From contig NZ_CP109027.1 in assembly GCF_036226885.1 (NCBI RefSeq), positions 9,114,001 to 9,178,000 on the forward strand: a stretch of DNA of 64,000 nucleotides. Reading direction: 5' to 3'. The stretch is from Streptomyces sp. NBC_00663 (GTDB lineage: Bacteria; Actinomycetota; Actinomycetes; Streptomycetales; Streptomycetaceae). Position numbers and translations under genes: made by a program. Shown here in pieces: positions 41,300-51,900 of the stretch. Under the pieces are notes generated by a model. That model did not search any database. It was given only the letters and a program-made list of their open reading frames with translations, and had not been told where the DNA came from. Position 1 is the stretch's first letter; each line of letters starts with the position of its first letter.

Positions 41300-42340
41300 C
41301 TACCCGCTCACGGCCGCGGTGGTCCGGCGGGCGACCAGCGTGGGGGAGAGCTTGATCTGTACGGAGGTCTTGGTGCGGTCGGCGATCCGCTCCAGCAGCA
41401 GGCGCACGGCGTTGCCGCCGATCTCGTGCCCCGCCTGGTCGACGCTGGTCAGGGAGATGGGGCTGAAGGAGGCGAACGTCGTGTTGTCGTAGCCGGCGAC
41501 CGAGATGTCGCCGGGAACGGCCAGCCCGGCCTCGGCGAGGGCTTCGAGCGCGCCCATGGCGACGATGTCCGCGCCGGCGAAGACGGCCGTGGGCCGTCGC
41601 CCTCGGGCGAGCAGCTGCCGGGCGCCTTCGTATCCGCCCTGTTGGGTGTAGGTGGTGGAGACGATGTCGATCTCGTCGGCGAGACCGTGGGCCCGCATGG
41701 CGCGCCGGTAGCCGTCCGCGCGCTGGGCGTTGGGCATCTCCGCGATGCGGGTCGGGTCGGTCTCGTGGTGCTCGATATGGGCGATGCGGCGGTGGCCGAG
41801 GCCGACGAGGTGGTCGACGACCAGGGACGCGCCCGCCATGTCGTCGTCCGTGACGGTGTCGTAGACGGGGGAATGCCCGTGCCGGCCGACCACGACGGTC
41901 GGCACGGCGGAGGCGACGTGCTCCAGGCGGGCGCGCGAGGAGACGGGAGCGATCAGGATGATGCCGTCCATCCCCCGGTCGATCATGGCCTCCGTGACGC
42001 GTGCCTCGCTCTGCTCGTCGTTGCAGCCGCCGGGTCCCAGGAAGACCTGGTAGTCGGTGTCGGCGAGGCGGCCGGTGACGCCGTCGACGATCTCGGGGAA
42101 GAAGGGGTTGCGGATGTCCGGGAGCATCACGCCGATCGTGTAGGTCTGTCCGCGCAGACCTCGCGCGGCCGCCAGGGGCCGGTAGCCGAGCTCGTCGATG
42201 GCGCGCCGCACCTTGGCCCGCATCTCGGGGCTCGCTCCGTAGGCGTTGCGCAGCACTTTGGACACCGCGGTGGTGGACACCCGCGCATGACGGGCCACGT
42301 CGACGATCGTCACGCGACGTGCGGGCTTGGGCGGCTCCAT
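41300..42340 (-). CDS. LacI-family repressor of the rhamnose/rhamnogalacturonan locus
   Basis: A 346-residue regulator. A LacI helix-turn-helix (VTIVDVARHARVSTTAVSKVLRNAYGAS, about 10-37) and hinge (RPLAAARGLRGQ) precede a sugar-binding effector domain with TYTIGVMLPDIRNPFFPEIVDGV and SVAGYDNT. It is divergent from the sugar ABC operon and tandem with the lyase gene, flanked on both sides by similar AAACGTTT-type palindromes. It is the natural repressor of the locus, probably released by rhamnose or a derived sugar (inference). ATG 42340; the ribosome site is weak. Confidence 0.93.
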   Translation of the reverse strand: MEPPKPARRVTIVDVARHARVSTTAVSKVLRNAYGASPEMRAKVRRAIDELGYRPLAAARGLRGQTYTIGVMLPDIRNPFFPEIVDGVTGRLADTDYQVFLGPGGCNDEQSEARVTEAMIDRGMDGIILIAPVSSRARLEHVASAVPTVVVGRHGHSPVYDTVTDDDMAGASLVVDHLVGLGHRRIAHIEHHETDPTRIAEMPNAQRADGYRRAMRAHGLADEIDIVSTTYTQQGGYEGARQLLARGRRPTAVFAGADIVAMGALEALAEAGLAVPGDISVAGYDNTTFASFSPISLTSVDQAGHEIGGNAVRLLLERIADRTKTSVQIKLSPTLVARRTTAAVSG

Positions 42341-42520
42341 GCGGGTTCCTTCGGTGCCGTGGGCAACGTTGGCGGAAAGTGTACGGAGAAAGTCCTCCCC
42401 GGGTAAGTGCGATCACCGGGGCGCGATCGGCCGACTGGGCCCGGCGCCGTAACAATCGTGCAGCATGCACGGCATCTTGACGTCATGCGAGGGGCTCTCT
42501 AGGGTCTGGCACCACCCGAT

Positions 42521-42534
42521 GGGAAACGTTACCC
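42521..42534. promoter_or_regulatory. LacI-type operator, sugar ABC operon
   Basis: GGGAAACGTTACCC is palindromic except for one pair. It matches 13 of 14 nt with the site at 56025-56038 upstream of the carboxylesterase gene. Confidence 0.6.
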
Positions 42535-42644
42535 GTCAGCCTCCAGCCAGTGCGCGTTCCGACTGTCGTCCGCAGCCCACAACACAACATTCCCGGCGGG
42601 TGCCCGCACTCCGCCGAGCCGCTCCAGCCCGCAACGGGCAGGCT

Positions 42645-42658
42645 TTGAATCGTTTCAA
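42645..42658. promoter_or_regulatory. LacI-type operator overlapping the ABC operon 5' end
   Basis: TTGAATCGTTTCAA is palindromic except for one pair, and touches the AAGGAGG ribosome site of the first permease gene. It closely resembles TTGAAACGTTCCAA at 48954. Confidence 0.65.
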
Positions 42659-42674
42659 GGAGGCAGGTCCGCCC

Positions 42675-43622
42675 GTGACCCTCGCCCCGAACGCCCAACT
42701 CCCGGACCGAGACCACTCCCCGGACCCCGCCCCGGGCGCCCCGGTCCGCCGCGCGCGCACCACACCGCCCTGGTGGTTCATGGCACCGGCCCTGCTGCTG
42801 TTCGCCTTCGTCGTCCTCGTCCCCAGCGCCCGCGGGCTGTACTACGCGTTCACCGACTGGGACGGCCTGGACCCCGACTTCACCTTCGTCGGCCTGGACA
42901 ACTTCGCCGACATGACCCGGGACGCCGACGCGGTCCAGGCCATCTGGCACACCCTGCTCATCGCCGTGTCCATCACGGTCGCGCAGAACGCGGTGGGCCT
43001 GCTGCTGGCCCTCGGCGTCAACTCGGCCATCAGGTCCCGCAATCTGCTCAGGGTCCTGCTGTTCGCGCCCGCGGTGGTCACCCCGATCGTGACCGCCTAC
43101 CTGTGGCGGAACCTGCTAGGCCCGGACGGCGCGGTCAACAGCCTCTTGGGTGCCGTAGGGCTCGACGGCCGGCAGCAGGACTGGCTGGGCAGCCCGGACC
43201 TGGCCCTGTGGACGATCGTCGCGGTGATCGTCTGGCAGTACGCGGGCTATTCGATGGTCATCTTCCTGGCCGGACTTCAGTCGGTGCCCCCGGAGATCCA
43301 CGAGGCCGCGTCACTCGACGGCGCCGGCCCCGTGCGGCGCTTCTGGTCGGTGACCCGGCCGCTGCTCGCCCCGGCCTTCACGATCAACCTGCTGCTGTCG
43401 AGCATCGGCGGGCTCAAACTCTTCGACCAGGTCTACGCGTTGACCGGCGGCGGCCCCGGGCACGCGACCGACACCCTGTCCACGCTCATCTACAAGGACG
43501 CCTTCACGCTCGGCGAGTTCGGCTACAGCATCGCCCTCGCCGTGGTCCTGACGATCGTCGTCGCCATCGCCTCCACCGGTCAGTACGCCATGCTGTCCCG
43601 CAGCGAGAGGGCCGCCTCGTGA
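42675..43622 (+). CDS. Sugar ABC transporter permease (CUT1, first subunit)
   Basis: A 315-residue inner-membrane permease with six predicted helices. The cytoplasmic EAA loop appears as EIHEAASLDGAGPVRRFWSVTRPLL (about 210-235), which docks the shared ATPase. GTG 42675 is chosen because AAGGAGG lies 10 nt upstream and the preceding in-frame sequence is not protein-like. The operon encodes no ATPase, so it probably uses a general MsiK-type ATPase encoded elsewhere, as Streptomyces CUT1 systems do. Its stop overlaps the next start in a GTGA. The likely cargo is rhamnose or rhamnose oligomers, from context. Confidence 0.92.
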   Translation: MTLAPNAQLPDRDHSPDPAPGAPVRRARTTPPWWFMAPALLLFAFVVLVPSARGLYYAFTDWDGLDPDFTFVGLDNFADMTRDADAVQAIWHTLLIAVSITVAQNAVGLLLALGVNSAIRSRNLLRVLLFAPAVVTPIVTAYLWRNLLGPDGAVNSLLGAVGLDGRQQDWLGSPDLALWTIVAVIVWQYAGYSMVIFLAGLQSVPPEIHEAASLDGAGPVRRFWSVTRPLLAPAFTINLLLSSIGGLKLFDQVYALTGGGPGHATDTLSTLIYKDAFTLGEFGYSIALAVVLTIVVAIASTGQYAMLSRSERAAS

Positions 43623-44440
43623 ACCGCTACCGCCCCCGCACCCTCGCCCTCGAACTGTCGATGATCGCCATCGCGCTGACCGTCGGCTTCCCGGTCTACG
43701 TCCTGGTCAACCTCGCGGTGAGACCGGCCTCGGACACCTCGTCCCCCATCAGCCCGACCAGCTCGCCGACCCTGGACAACTTCACCACCGCCTGGCAACA
43801 GGGCGCCCTCGGCGGGGCGTTGGCTAACAGCCTGCTGGTGACGGCGTGCAGCGTCGTGATCGTGCTGGCCGTCTCCTCCCTGGCCGCCTACCCGCTGGCC
43901 CGCATCACGGCCCGCTGGTCGCGAGGCACCTACCTGCTGGTCCTCCTCGGCCTGGTACTGCCCTTCCAGCTCGCCTCCCTCCCGCTGTACCAGACCATGC
44001 GCGACCTGGGCCTCCTCGGCACCCCATGGGCCCTGGTGCTCTTCTACTCCGGCCTCCAGGTCCCGTTCACCGTCTTCCTGTACGCGGGATTCCTGCGCGC
44101 CCTGCCCCGTGACTTCGAGGACGCGGCCCTGATCGACGGCTGCTCCCCGCTCCAGGGCTTTTGGTACGTCGTCCTGCCCACGCTCAAGCCCATCACCGTG
44201 ACCGCGCTGGTGCTCAACACGGTCTCCATCTGGAACGACTTCTTCACCCCGCTGCTGTATCTCAGCGGCAGCGCCCAGCAGACCATGCCCGTCGCGATCG
44301 CCGGTTTCGTCGGCCAGTACGTCACCGACTGGAACCTCATCTTCGCCGCCCTGGTGATCAGCATCCTGCCGGTCCTGCTCATCTACTTCCTCCTGCAACG
44401 CAGCATCATCAACGGCTTTGCCGGAGGGCTGCGGGGATGA
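43619..44440 (+). CDS. Sugar ABC transporter permease (CUT1, second subunit)
   Basis: A 273-residue partner permease of the MalG type with six helices. Its EAA loop is DFEDAALIDGCSPLQGFWYVVLPTLKP (about 165-191), and it ends in LLQRSIINGFAGGLRG as usual. The GTG start at 43619 shares GTGA with the stop of the first permease, so translation is coupled. It forms the heterodimeric channel with that subunit. Confidence 0.93.
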   Translation: MNRYRPRTLALELSMIAIALTVGFPVYVLVNLAVRPASDTSSPISPTSSPTLDNFTTAWQQGALGGALANSLLVTACSVVIVLAVSSLAAYPLARITARWSRGTYLLVLLGLVLPFQLASLPLYQTMRDLGLLGTPWALVLFYSGLQVPFTVFLYAGFLRALPRDFEDAALIDGCSPLQGFWYVVLPTLKPITVTALVLNTVSIWNDFFTPLLYLSGSAQQTMPVAIAGFVGQYVTDWNLIFAALVISILPVLLIYFLLQRSIINGFAGGLRG

Positions 44441-44483
44441 CGCCTCGCCATCACCCCGCCTTCCGCTCCGCAAGGGAGACACC

Positions 44484-45749
44484 ATGAAGACACGCATGCT
44501 CACGGCCCTCGTCGCCACGGCAACGGCCACCGCCCTGCTGGCCGCATGCAGCGGCGGCACCAAGTCCGCGTCCGGGGGCGGCGGTTCCAAGACCCTGACG
44601 CTGGCCTCGGTCGACCAGGGCTCGATCGAGGACGTCGTCAAGGCGTTCGAGAAGGCCAATCCGGGCGTCAAGGTCCGCTACACCACCAGCGGCGCCGACC
44701 AGTACCAGCAGCAGATCCGCACCCAACTCGCCTCGGGCACCGCACCCGACGTGATGTCGGTGTGGCCCGGCAACGGCAATCCCAGCGCCACCCACGTCCT
44801 CGCCAAGCCCGGCTATCTGCGCGACCTCTCCGACCAGCCGTGGGCCGCGAAGATGCCGGCGGCGATCAAGTCCGTCGCCCAGTACGAGGGCAAGACGTAC
44901 AACGCGATCTTCGGCCAGAACGGCATCGGCGCGGTCTACAACGAACAGGCCCTGCGAAAAGCCGGCCTCACCCCGCCGGACACCTGGACGAAACTGCTCG
45001 CCTTCTGCCGCGACGCCAAGGCCGAGGGAACCCCCGCCTTCGCGCTGGGCAACCAGGACAACTGGGTGACCCAACTGGTGCTGTACGCGCTGGTCGCCAC
45101 CACCGTCTACGGCCCCGACCGGAACTTCGACCAGAAGATGCAGACGGGCCGGGCCACCTTCGCGAAGTCGCAGTGGGCAACGGCCCTGGACAAGTACCTG
45201 ACGATGGAGAAGACCGGCTGCTTCCAGAAGAACCCGCTGGGCACCAACTACGAGGCCAGCCAGCAGCTCGCCGCCACCGGCAAGACCCTCGGCATCGTCC
45301 AGGGCAACTGGGTCATCGCCCTGCTCAAGGGCAAGAACCCCGAGGGCACGTTCACGCTCAAGGCGCTCCCGGCGACCGACACTCCGTCCCAGACCCTCAT
45401 CCCGGCCGCGGCCGGCGCCGGATACGGCGTCAACGCCAAGGCGAAGAACCCCGAACTGGCCCTGAAGTTCGTGCAGTTCGTGATGTCACCCCAGGGCATG
45501 AACCTGTTCGACAAGAAGCAGGGCGGCCTGCCCTCCCTGCCGGACACGGGCTACGAGGCCGACGCCTCGCTCACCGAGCTGTCGACGTTCATCACCGGCA
45601 ACCGGACCGTGCCGTTCATGGACCAGCTCTGGCCCAACGCCAAGGTGCAGCAGACCATGCTCAGCGGCCTCCAGGAGATCTTCAGCGGCCAGAGCACGCC
45701 GGAACAGCTCCTCAAGGACATGGACACCGACTACCAGGCCGGCTCCTGA
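44484..45749 (+). CDS. Sugar-binding lipoprotein of the CUT1 transporter
   Basis: A 421-residue extracellular solute-binding protein (family 1). The N-terminus is a lipoprotein signal with lipobox LLAAC (Cys about 22), followed by a Gly/Ser-rich tether. The mature part has the family features TLASVDQGSIEDVVKAFEKANPGVKVRYTTSG, APDVMSVWPGNG and ALKFVQFVMSPQG. ATG 44484 follows AAGGGAGACACC, 43 nt after the permease. It delivers substrate, probably rhamnose-containing sugars judging from the flanking rhamnosidases. Confidence 0.93.
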   Translation: MKTRMLTALVATATATALLAACSGGTKSASGGGGSKTLTLASVDQGSIEDVVKAFEKANPGVKVRYTTSGADQYQQQIRTQLASGTAPDVMSVWPGNGNPSATHVLAKPGYLRDLSDQPWAAKMPAAIKSVAQYEGKTYNAIFGQNGIGAVYNEQALRKAGLTPPDTWTKLLAFCRDAKAEGTPAFALGNQDNWVTQLVLYALVATTVYGPDRNFDQKMQTGRATFAKSQWATALDKYLTMEKTGCFQKNPLGTNYEASQQLAATGKTLGIVQGNWVIALLKGKNPEGTFTLKALPATDTPSQTLIPAAAGAGYGVNAKAKNPELALKFVQFVMSPQGMNLFDKKQGGLPSLPDTGYEADASLTELSTFITGNRTVPFMDQLWPNAKVQQTMLSGLQEIFSGQSTPEQLLKDMDTDYQAGS

Positions 45750-45780
45750 CCGCCGGACCTGCGCCCGAAGGGACGACGGA

Positions 45781-48700
45781 GTGACCGATGAAGCACCTGA
45801 GAACCGAAGGAGTGGCGATGCCGAAGGACCGACGGGACCCGGCCGGCGCACCGTGCTCGCGGCGACCGCGGGCGCGGTGCCGCTGATGGCCGGCACGACG
45901 GGCGCGACGCCCGCCGGGGCCGCGCCGTGGCGCCCCGTGGAGGGCGGCGAAGTGTACGGACTGACCGTGGAACACCGCACCGACCCGCTCGGCACGGACG
46001 CCGCACACCCCCGCTTCGGCTGGCGCATGCGGTCCGCCGGACGCGGGCGGAGCCAGGGCGCCTACGAGATCCTCGTGGCGAGCTCGCCGGGCAAGCTGTC
46101 CGGTGACCGCGCCGACGTCTGGAGCAGCGGGCGCGTCCCGTCCGCCGACTCGGTGGCCGTGCGCTACCAGGGGAAGCCGTTGCGGGCCGCCACCCGCTAC
46201 CACTGGACCGTCAACGTCTGGGACTCCGAGGGCCGTTGGACCGGCAGCGGCCCCGTGGCCTGGTTCGAGACGGGCCTGATGAGCACCGACGGCGTCACCG
46301 GCTGGGACGACGCCGAGTGGATCGGGATGAAGGGCAAGAGGCCCCACTCGCCCGGCGCTCCGATGCTGCGCACGCAGGCCCGCCTCAAGGGCCGGGTCCG
46401 TGCGGCGCGGCTGTACGTCTCCGCCCTCGGCGTCTACGACGCCTACGTCAGCGGACACCGGGTGACTGTCCCCCAGGACGGCGGCACCACCCTCGAACTG
46501 CTGCCGTCCGGCTGGACGAACTACGACGTCCGCGCCAACTACCTCACCTACGACGTCACCCACCTCGTCGCCCGGGAACCCGTCGTCACCCTGGCGGCCG
46601 TCCTCGGCAACGGCTGGTACAACGGCCGCATATCCGAGGGCAGTACGTACTGGTCCGAGAACGGCAACGCCCTCGCCCTGAAGGCCAAACTGCTGATCCG
46701 CTACGCCGACGGCACCACCGAGTCCGTCGTCACCCGGCCGGATGGCACCTGGAAGGCCACCGACACCGGCCCCTGGCGCGCCGACGACATCTACGACGGC
46801 GAGACCTACGACGCCCGCGAGGAACTGCCGGGCTGGACGTCCTCCGGCTACGACGACTCCGCATGGTCCGACACCGAACGCGTCCCCTATACGACCAAGT
46901 ACCCGGACGCCCAACTCCTCGCCTACCCGGCCGAGTCCGCCCGGCTGATGGACCGGTGGGACCGCCGCCCACAGTCGATCACCGTGTACACGGGCGTGAC
47001 CGGTGAGGGCCGGGGCCGCGTGGTCGTCGATCCCGACCGGACGGTGACCGACCCGCTCAGGGCGGCCTCCGCCCCTGTCGTGATCGGCGCGGGCGACACC
47101 GCGGTCTTCGACCTGGGCCAGAACATGGTCGGCGTACCCCGCTACAGCGTGCGCGGCCCCGCCGGTGCCCAAGTCGCCTTCCGGTTCGGGGAGATGCTCA
47201 ACGATGACAGCGCCGGTGCGGACGGCCCCGAGGGCTCCGTCTACCGGGCCAACCTCCGCAGCGCCAAGGCCACCAGCACCTACGTCCTCAAGGGCGACCG
47301 GGGCGGCGAGACCCACCAGGACTCGCTCACCTTCTACGGCTTCCGCTACGCGTCCGTCACCGCGACCGAGACGGTCACGATCACCCGTCTGACAGGCAAG
47401 GTCGCCACCTCCGCGGTGCACGAGACGGGGACGGTCAGCACCGACGACCCGGACACCAACCAACTGATCAGCAACATCCGTTGGGGCCAGCGCGGCAACT
47501 ATCTGTGGGTGCCCACCGACTGCCCCCAGCGCGACGAGCGCCTCGGCTGGACCGGCGACACCCAGGTCTTCGCCACCACCGGTCTCTACAACGCGGACGC
47601 CGCCCCCTTCCTCGCCCATTTCCAGGACACGGTCGTCGACTCCGCGACGCTCTACGGCATGGACAAGGCCCAGTTCACCGGAGTCGCCCCCGGCGGACGC
47701 TACAACTGGCCCGGCGGCGGCAGCGGTTGGGCCGACTGCGGAGTCGTGCTGCCCTGGACCCTGTGGCAGATGACGGGCGATCCTCAGGTCATCGAGCGCA
47801 CCTGGCCCGCGATGACCCGCTACCTCGACTGGATCCGGCAGCAGACCGGCGACACCTACGCCGGCCAGGGCTCCCTCACCGGCGACTGGCTCGCTCCGCA
47901 GCAGACCAGCGCCCAGCTGATGAGCGACGTCTACTACGGCTACACCGCCCACCTGATGGCCCGGATGGCCCGCGCCATCGACCGCCCGACGGAGGCGGCC
48001 GCCTACGAGGAGCTCTTCGCGGCCATCAAGCGGGCCTTCATCGCCAAGTACCTCAGCACGGAGGACGGCACGGCCACCGTCAGGTCCAGCCTCGGCGAAG
48101 CCTCCCCGATCGAACCGGGCGCCGACCCGGACCAGAGGACGGAGGACAACACCCAGTCCGCCCTGCTGTGGGTGCTCAAACTCGGCTTCTACGACACCGA
48201 GGCCCAACGCCGGTCCCTCGTCGGCCACTTGGCGGACAACATCGGCAACGACGCGGCCTACAAGGCGGCCCACCCGGACAGCAGCCGGGTCAAGTACGCC
48301 GAGAACACACTGTCCGTGGGCTTCCTCGGCGTCAACATCCTCGCCCCGGTCCTCAGCGACGAGGGCCGCACCGACCTGGCGTACCAGCTCCTCCACCAGG
48401 ACGCGATGCCGTCCTGGCTGTACTCGGTACGGAACGGCGCCACCACGGTCTGGGAGCGCTGGAACTCCTACTCCAGGGACGACGGCTTCGGCCCGGTCAG
48501 CATGAACTCCTTCAACCACTACGCCTACGGCGCCGTCATGGAGTGGATGTACGCCTACATGGCCGGCATCGCCCGCGATCCCGACCACCCCGGCTTCAAG
48601 CACTTCGTCCTCCAGCCCCACCTCGACCCCACGGGGCGGATCACCCAGGTCTCGGCGGCGTACGAGTCGCCCTACGGCCGGATCAAGAGCGAGTGGACGC

Positions 48701-48915
48701 TCGACGAGGGAGGCGCGGCCCTCTCGTACGACGTCCAGGTGCCCGCCAACAGCGAGGCCACCCTGCGCCTTCCGGCCGCCTCCGCCGACGCCGTCCGCGA
48801 GGCACGGACGCCGCTGGCCCAGGTCACCGGGGTGCGTTTCCTCGGACATGCCGACGGTGTGGCCTCGTACCGGCTGCCCTCGGGCTCGTACCGCCTCACC
48901 AGCAGGCTTCGCTGA
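45781..48915 (+). CDS. Exported alpha-L-rhamnosidase (GH78), first copy
   Basis: A 1044-residue GH78 enzyme releasing alpha-L-rhamnose by inversion. A Tat signal (RRTVLAATAGAVPLMAG, about 22-38) indicates folded export. Beta-sandwich domains lead to the (alpha/alpha)6 catalytic barrel, whose acid motif is DCPQRDERLGWTGD (about 580-593). A C-terminal beta domain closes the protein (FKHFVLQPHLDPTGRITQVSAAYESPYGRIKSEW). It starts at GTG 45781, 31 nt after the transporter lipoprotein gene, so it is part of the same operon. A strong hairpin follows the stop. Confidence 0.95.
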   Translation: MTDEAPENRRSGDAEGPTGPGRRTVLAATAGAVPLMAGTTGATPAGAAPWRPVEGGEVYGLTVEHRTDPLGTDAAHPRFGWRMRSAGRGRSQGAYEILVASSPGKLSGDRADVWSSGRVPSADSVAVRYQGKPLRAATRYHWTVNVWDSEGRWTGSGPVAWFETGLMSTDGVTGWDDAEWIGMKGKRPHSPGAPMLRTQARLKGRVRAARLYVSALGVYDAYVSGHRVTVPQDGGTTLELLPSGWTNYDVRANYLTYDVTHLVAREPVVTLAAVLGNGWYNGRISEGSTYWSENGNALALKAKLLIRYADGTTESVVTRPDGTWKATDTGPWRADDIYDGETYDAREELPGWTSSGYDDSAWSDTERVPYTTKYPDAQLLAYPAESARLMDRWDRRPQSITVYTGVTGEGRGRVVVDPDRTVTDPLRAASAPVVIGAGDTAVFDLGQNMVGVPRYSVRGPAGAQVAFRFGEMLNDDSAGADGPEGSVYRANLRSAKATSTYVLKGDRGGETHQDSLTFYGFRYASVTATETVTITRLTGKVATSAVHETGTVSTDDPDTNQLISNIRWGQRGNYLWVPTDCPQRDERLGWTGDTQVFATTGLYNADAAPFLAHFQDTVVDSATLYGMDKAQFTGVAPGGRYNWPGGGSGWADCGVVLPWTLWQMTGDPQVIERTWPAMTRYLDWIRQQTGDTYAGQGSLTGDWLAPQQTSAQLMSDVYYGYTAHLMARMARAIDRPTEAAAYEELFAAIKRAFIAKYLSTEDGTATVRSSLGEASPIEPGADPDQRTEDNTQSALLWVLKLGFYDTEAQRRSLVGHLADNIGNDAAYKAAHPDSSRVKYAENTLSVGFLGVNILAPVLSDEGRTDLAYQLLHQDAMPSWLYSVRNGATTVWERWNSYSRDDGFGPVSMNSFNHYAYGAVMEWMYAYMAGIARDPDHPGFKHFVLQPHLDPTGRITQVSAAYESPYGRIKSEWTLDEGGAALSYDVQVPANSEATLRLPAASADAVREARTPLAQVTGVRFLGHADGVASYRLPSGSYRLTSRLR

Positions 48916-48920
48916 CCATC

Positions 48921-48953
48921 GCGTGGGTGTGCGGCAGTGCCGTACACCCACGC
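48921..48953 (+). terminator. Terminator between the two rhamnosidase genes
   Basis: A 10-bp perfect outer stem (48921-48930 with 48944-48953) continues through a wobble into CGGC/GCCG. It abuts the operator at 48954, so the second rhamnosidase has its own promoter region. Confidence 0.75.
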
Positions 48954-48967
48954 TTGAAACGTTCCAA
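48954..48967. promoter_or_regulatory. LacI-type operator of the second rhamnosidase
   Basis: TTGAAACGTTCCAA is palindromic except for one pair and lies 31 bp before the start codon. It is nearly the same as the site at 42645, linking this gene to the ABC operon. Confidence 0.7.
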
Positions 48968-48997
48968 ACACATCGCTTCCGACGAGGGAGACTTCGC

Positions 48998-51900
48998 ATG
49001 GCAGAGGTATCGAACGGCACGCCGAGCCGCAGACGGGTCGTCGGCACGATGGCGGCATCCGCCGCGGGACTGGCTCTTCCCCTGGCGCCCGGGCTCGCCG
49101 CGCCGAACGCGTACGCCCAGCCGCAGGACAGCGGCGGCGGGACCCGGGTCGTGGGGCTCGCGATCGACGGCCGGGAGGACCGGCCGCTCGGCGTCGACGA
49201 CCCGGCGCCGCGCCTGAGTTGGCGGGTCGTCCACGCGGGCGACGGGTGGATGCAGAGCGCCTACCAGATCCGGGCGGCGCGCACGGAAGGGGACCTCGAC
49301 GCGGGACGGCTGCTGTGGGACAGCGGCAAGGTCCGCTCCGCCGCACAGACCGACGTCGCGTGGCGGGGGCCCGCGCTCGGCTCACGGGACCGTGTCGTGT
49401 GGCGCGTGCGGGTATGGGGCGCGCAGGGCGGCCCGACCCCGTGGAGCGGCTCGGCCTCCTGGGAGATGGGGCTGCTACGGCGAGCCGACTGGGGTGCGGC
49501 ACGCTGGATCGAGCACGCCGGACGCACTGTCGACCAGCCGCTGCCCGTGTTCGCCCGCGCCTTCCGCGTCGACGGCCGCGGAGGCGGCGTCAGCAGGGCC
49601 CGGCTGTATCTGTCCGGTGTCGGACTCCAGGTGGCCCGGCTCAACGACCGGCCTGTCACGGACGAGGTGCTCGCCCCGGGCAACTCCAACTACCAACTGT
49701 CCGTCGAGTACCGGGCGTACGACGTCACGCACCTCATCAGGATCGGCGACAACACCCTCGGCGTCGAACTGGGCCACGGCACCGCACTGGTGACCCGGTC
49801 CGTGACCAACAGCGCGACCGGGCGGGGCGCCCCGTACAGCTGGTGGCAGAGCCAGTTCAAGGGCACCGGCAGCCTGGTCGAGGCCGCCCCGCGGGGCGCC
49901 ACCGCCGTCAAGGTGAGCAGCGTGGCCAACTACCACGTCGGCGGCACCGTCAACATCGACACCGGTGACGGGGGCGCGCGGCTGGAGTCACGGACGATCA
50001 CGGCGATCGACACCGCGGGCACCGCCCTCACCTTCCAGCCGGCCCTCTCCTGCGACCACGCCACCGGCGCCGCGGTCTCCGCCTCGGGCAACTCGCTCGC
50101 GAGCACCGACCCCAGCGCCGGCGCAGCGGTCACCCCCCGCCTCATCGCCCGCCTTGAGGTCACCAAGGCCGACGGAACCGTCCAGACCATCGTCAGCGAC
50201 CGCTCCTGGAAGACGGCCCTCGGCCCTACGACCACCGCCAACTGGTACTCCGGCTCCGACTACGACGCCCGACGCGAACAGCCCGCCTGGACCGCCCCCG
50301 GCGCCGACCTGAGCGCGACCGCCGAGCGCCGCGACGGCACGGCCATGGAATGGGCCGACGCCGGCCTCGCCCCGCCCCCCAACCTCACCACCGAGCTGGT
50401 GTGGCGGGCGGCCGAGCCCCTCAAGGTCGTCGACAGGCTGCGGCCGGTGAACGTCACCCAGCCCCAACCGGGCGTCTGGGTCTTCGACTTCGGACAGAAC
50501 TTCGCCGGCTGGCCACAGCTGAACCTCGACGGCCCGGTACCCGCCGGAACCACCGTGAAGCTACGCCCCGCCGAGTCCCTGAGCGCGGACGGCACCGTCG
50601 ACCAGGCATCCGTCCGAGGCGGCGGCGCGGCCCGCGGAACCGACATCTTCGCCGCCTACACCGCCCACGGCGCGGCCCGCGACGAGACCTGGCACCCGCT
50701 GTTCCACTACTTCGGCATGCAGTGGATCCAGGTCACCGGCCTGCCCGAGGGCTACACACCCACCCGTGACACGATCACCGGTCTTCAGATCCACGCCGAC
50801 GTCCCGACCGCCGGCGACGTGCGCACCTCGGACGAGCGGATCAACCGCATCCACCGCATGTCCCGTCACTCGATCATGAGCAACGTCATGTCGACGTTCA
50901 CCGACTGTCCGGGCCGCGAGAAGCTCGCCTACCCGGCCGACTACCTCCAGCCCTTCGCCTCACTGCACCGCACCTTCGGATACGCCGCCTATCTGCGCAC
51001 CATGGAACGGCACTTGGCGGAGGGCCAGTCCAAGGCGGGCGACAACATCGGCAATGTCGCGCTCAAGGCGCCGGTCTACGACTGGGGTTACACGGGCCGC
51101 TTCGGTGACGAGATCAACTGGGGCGACGGCATCGTCCTGACGCCCTGGTTCCTGTACGAGACGTACGGCGACACGCAGACGATGGCCCGCCACTACCCCC
51201 AGATGCAGGCCTTCCTGACCTACGTCCGCACCAAGAAGGCGGGCACCGGCCAGGACGCCTACCTCGTGGACGCCGCCCTGGCCGACTGGATCGCGAGCGA
51301 GCAGACCTCCGGCCGTATCACCGGCACCTGGGGCTACCACCAGGTCGCCGACCGGATGGCCCGCATGGCCGACCTCCTCGGCCGCACGGCCGACGCCGCC
51401 GAGTACCGCAGCCTCGCCGCCAACATCAAGAAGGCCTTCAACGACGCCTTCTACAACAGCTCCCTCGGCCGCTACACCGCCCAGGGCGCCCAGGGCGGCA
51501 CCGGAGCGACCCAAGCCGCACAGGCGCTGGCACTGGACGAGGGGCTGGTGCCGGAGGGCGAGCGGGAGAAGGTCCTGGACGCGCTGGTCGAGCTGGTCCG
51601 CGCCCATCAACCGTACGGCGGGGGACCGCACTTCAGTGGCGGCACCATCGGCCTGGCGCCCATCGTCAGAGCCCTCCACGAAGGCGGCCGTGACGACGTC
51701 CTGTGGGACGTACTCCAGGAGGACACCCGCCCGAGCTACGGCTACTTCATGCAGCCCACGACGGCCAACCCGGGCGGGCTGACGACCGTTCCCGAACAGT
51801 GGGACATGGGCAACTCCAAGAACCACATGATCCTCCTCCAGATCGAGGAGTGGTTCCACAGCGGCCTCGCCGGAATCCGCCGGCCCCGCGGGGGCGTGGG

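Larger units (their letters stand above)
42341..42674. promoter_or_regulatory. Divergent control region of the LacI gene and sugar ABC operon
   Basis: No gene lies in these 334 bp, though an in-frame upstream extension of the permease can be drawn. It holds two operator-like palindromes (42521-42534 and 42645-42658) and should include both promoters. I could not fix -35/-10 positions with confidence. Confidence 0.55.

Noticed and set aside
45712..49047. 1111-codon minus-strand frame opposite the first rhamnosidase
   Set aside because: A shadow of the GH78 gene; Gly/Val/Ala/Arg-rich without any domain.
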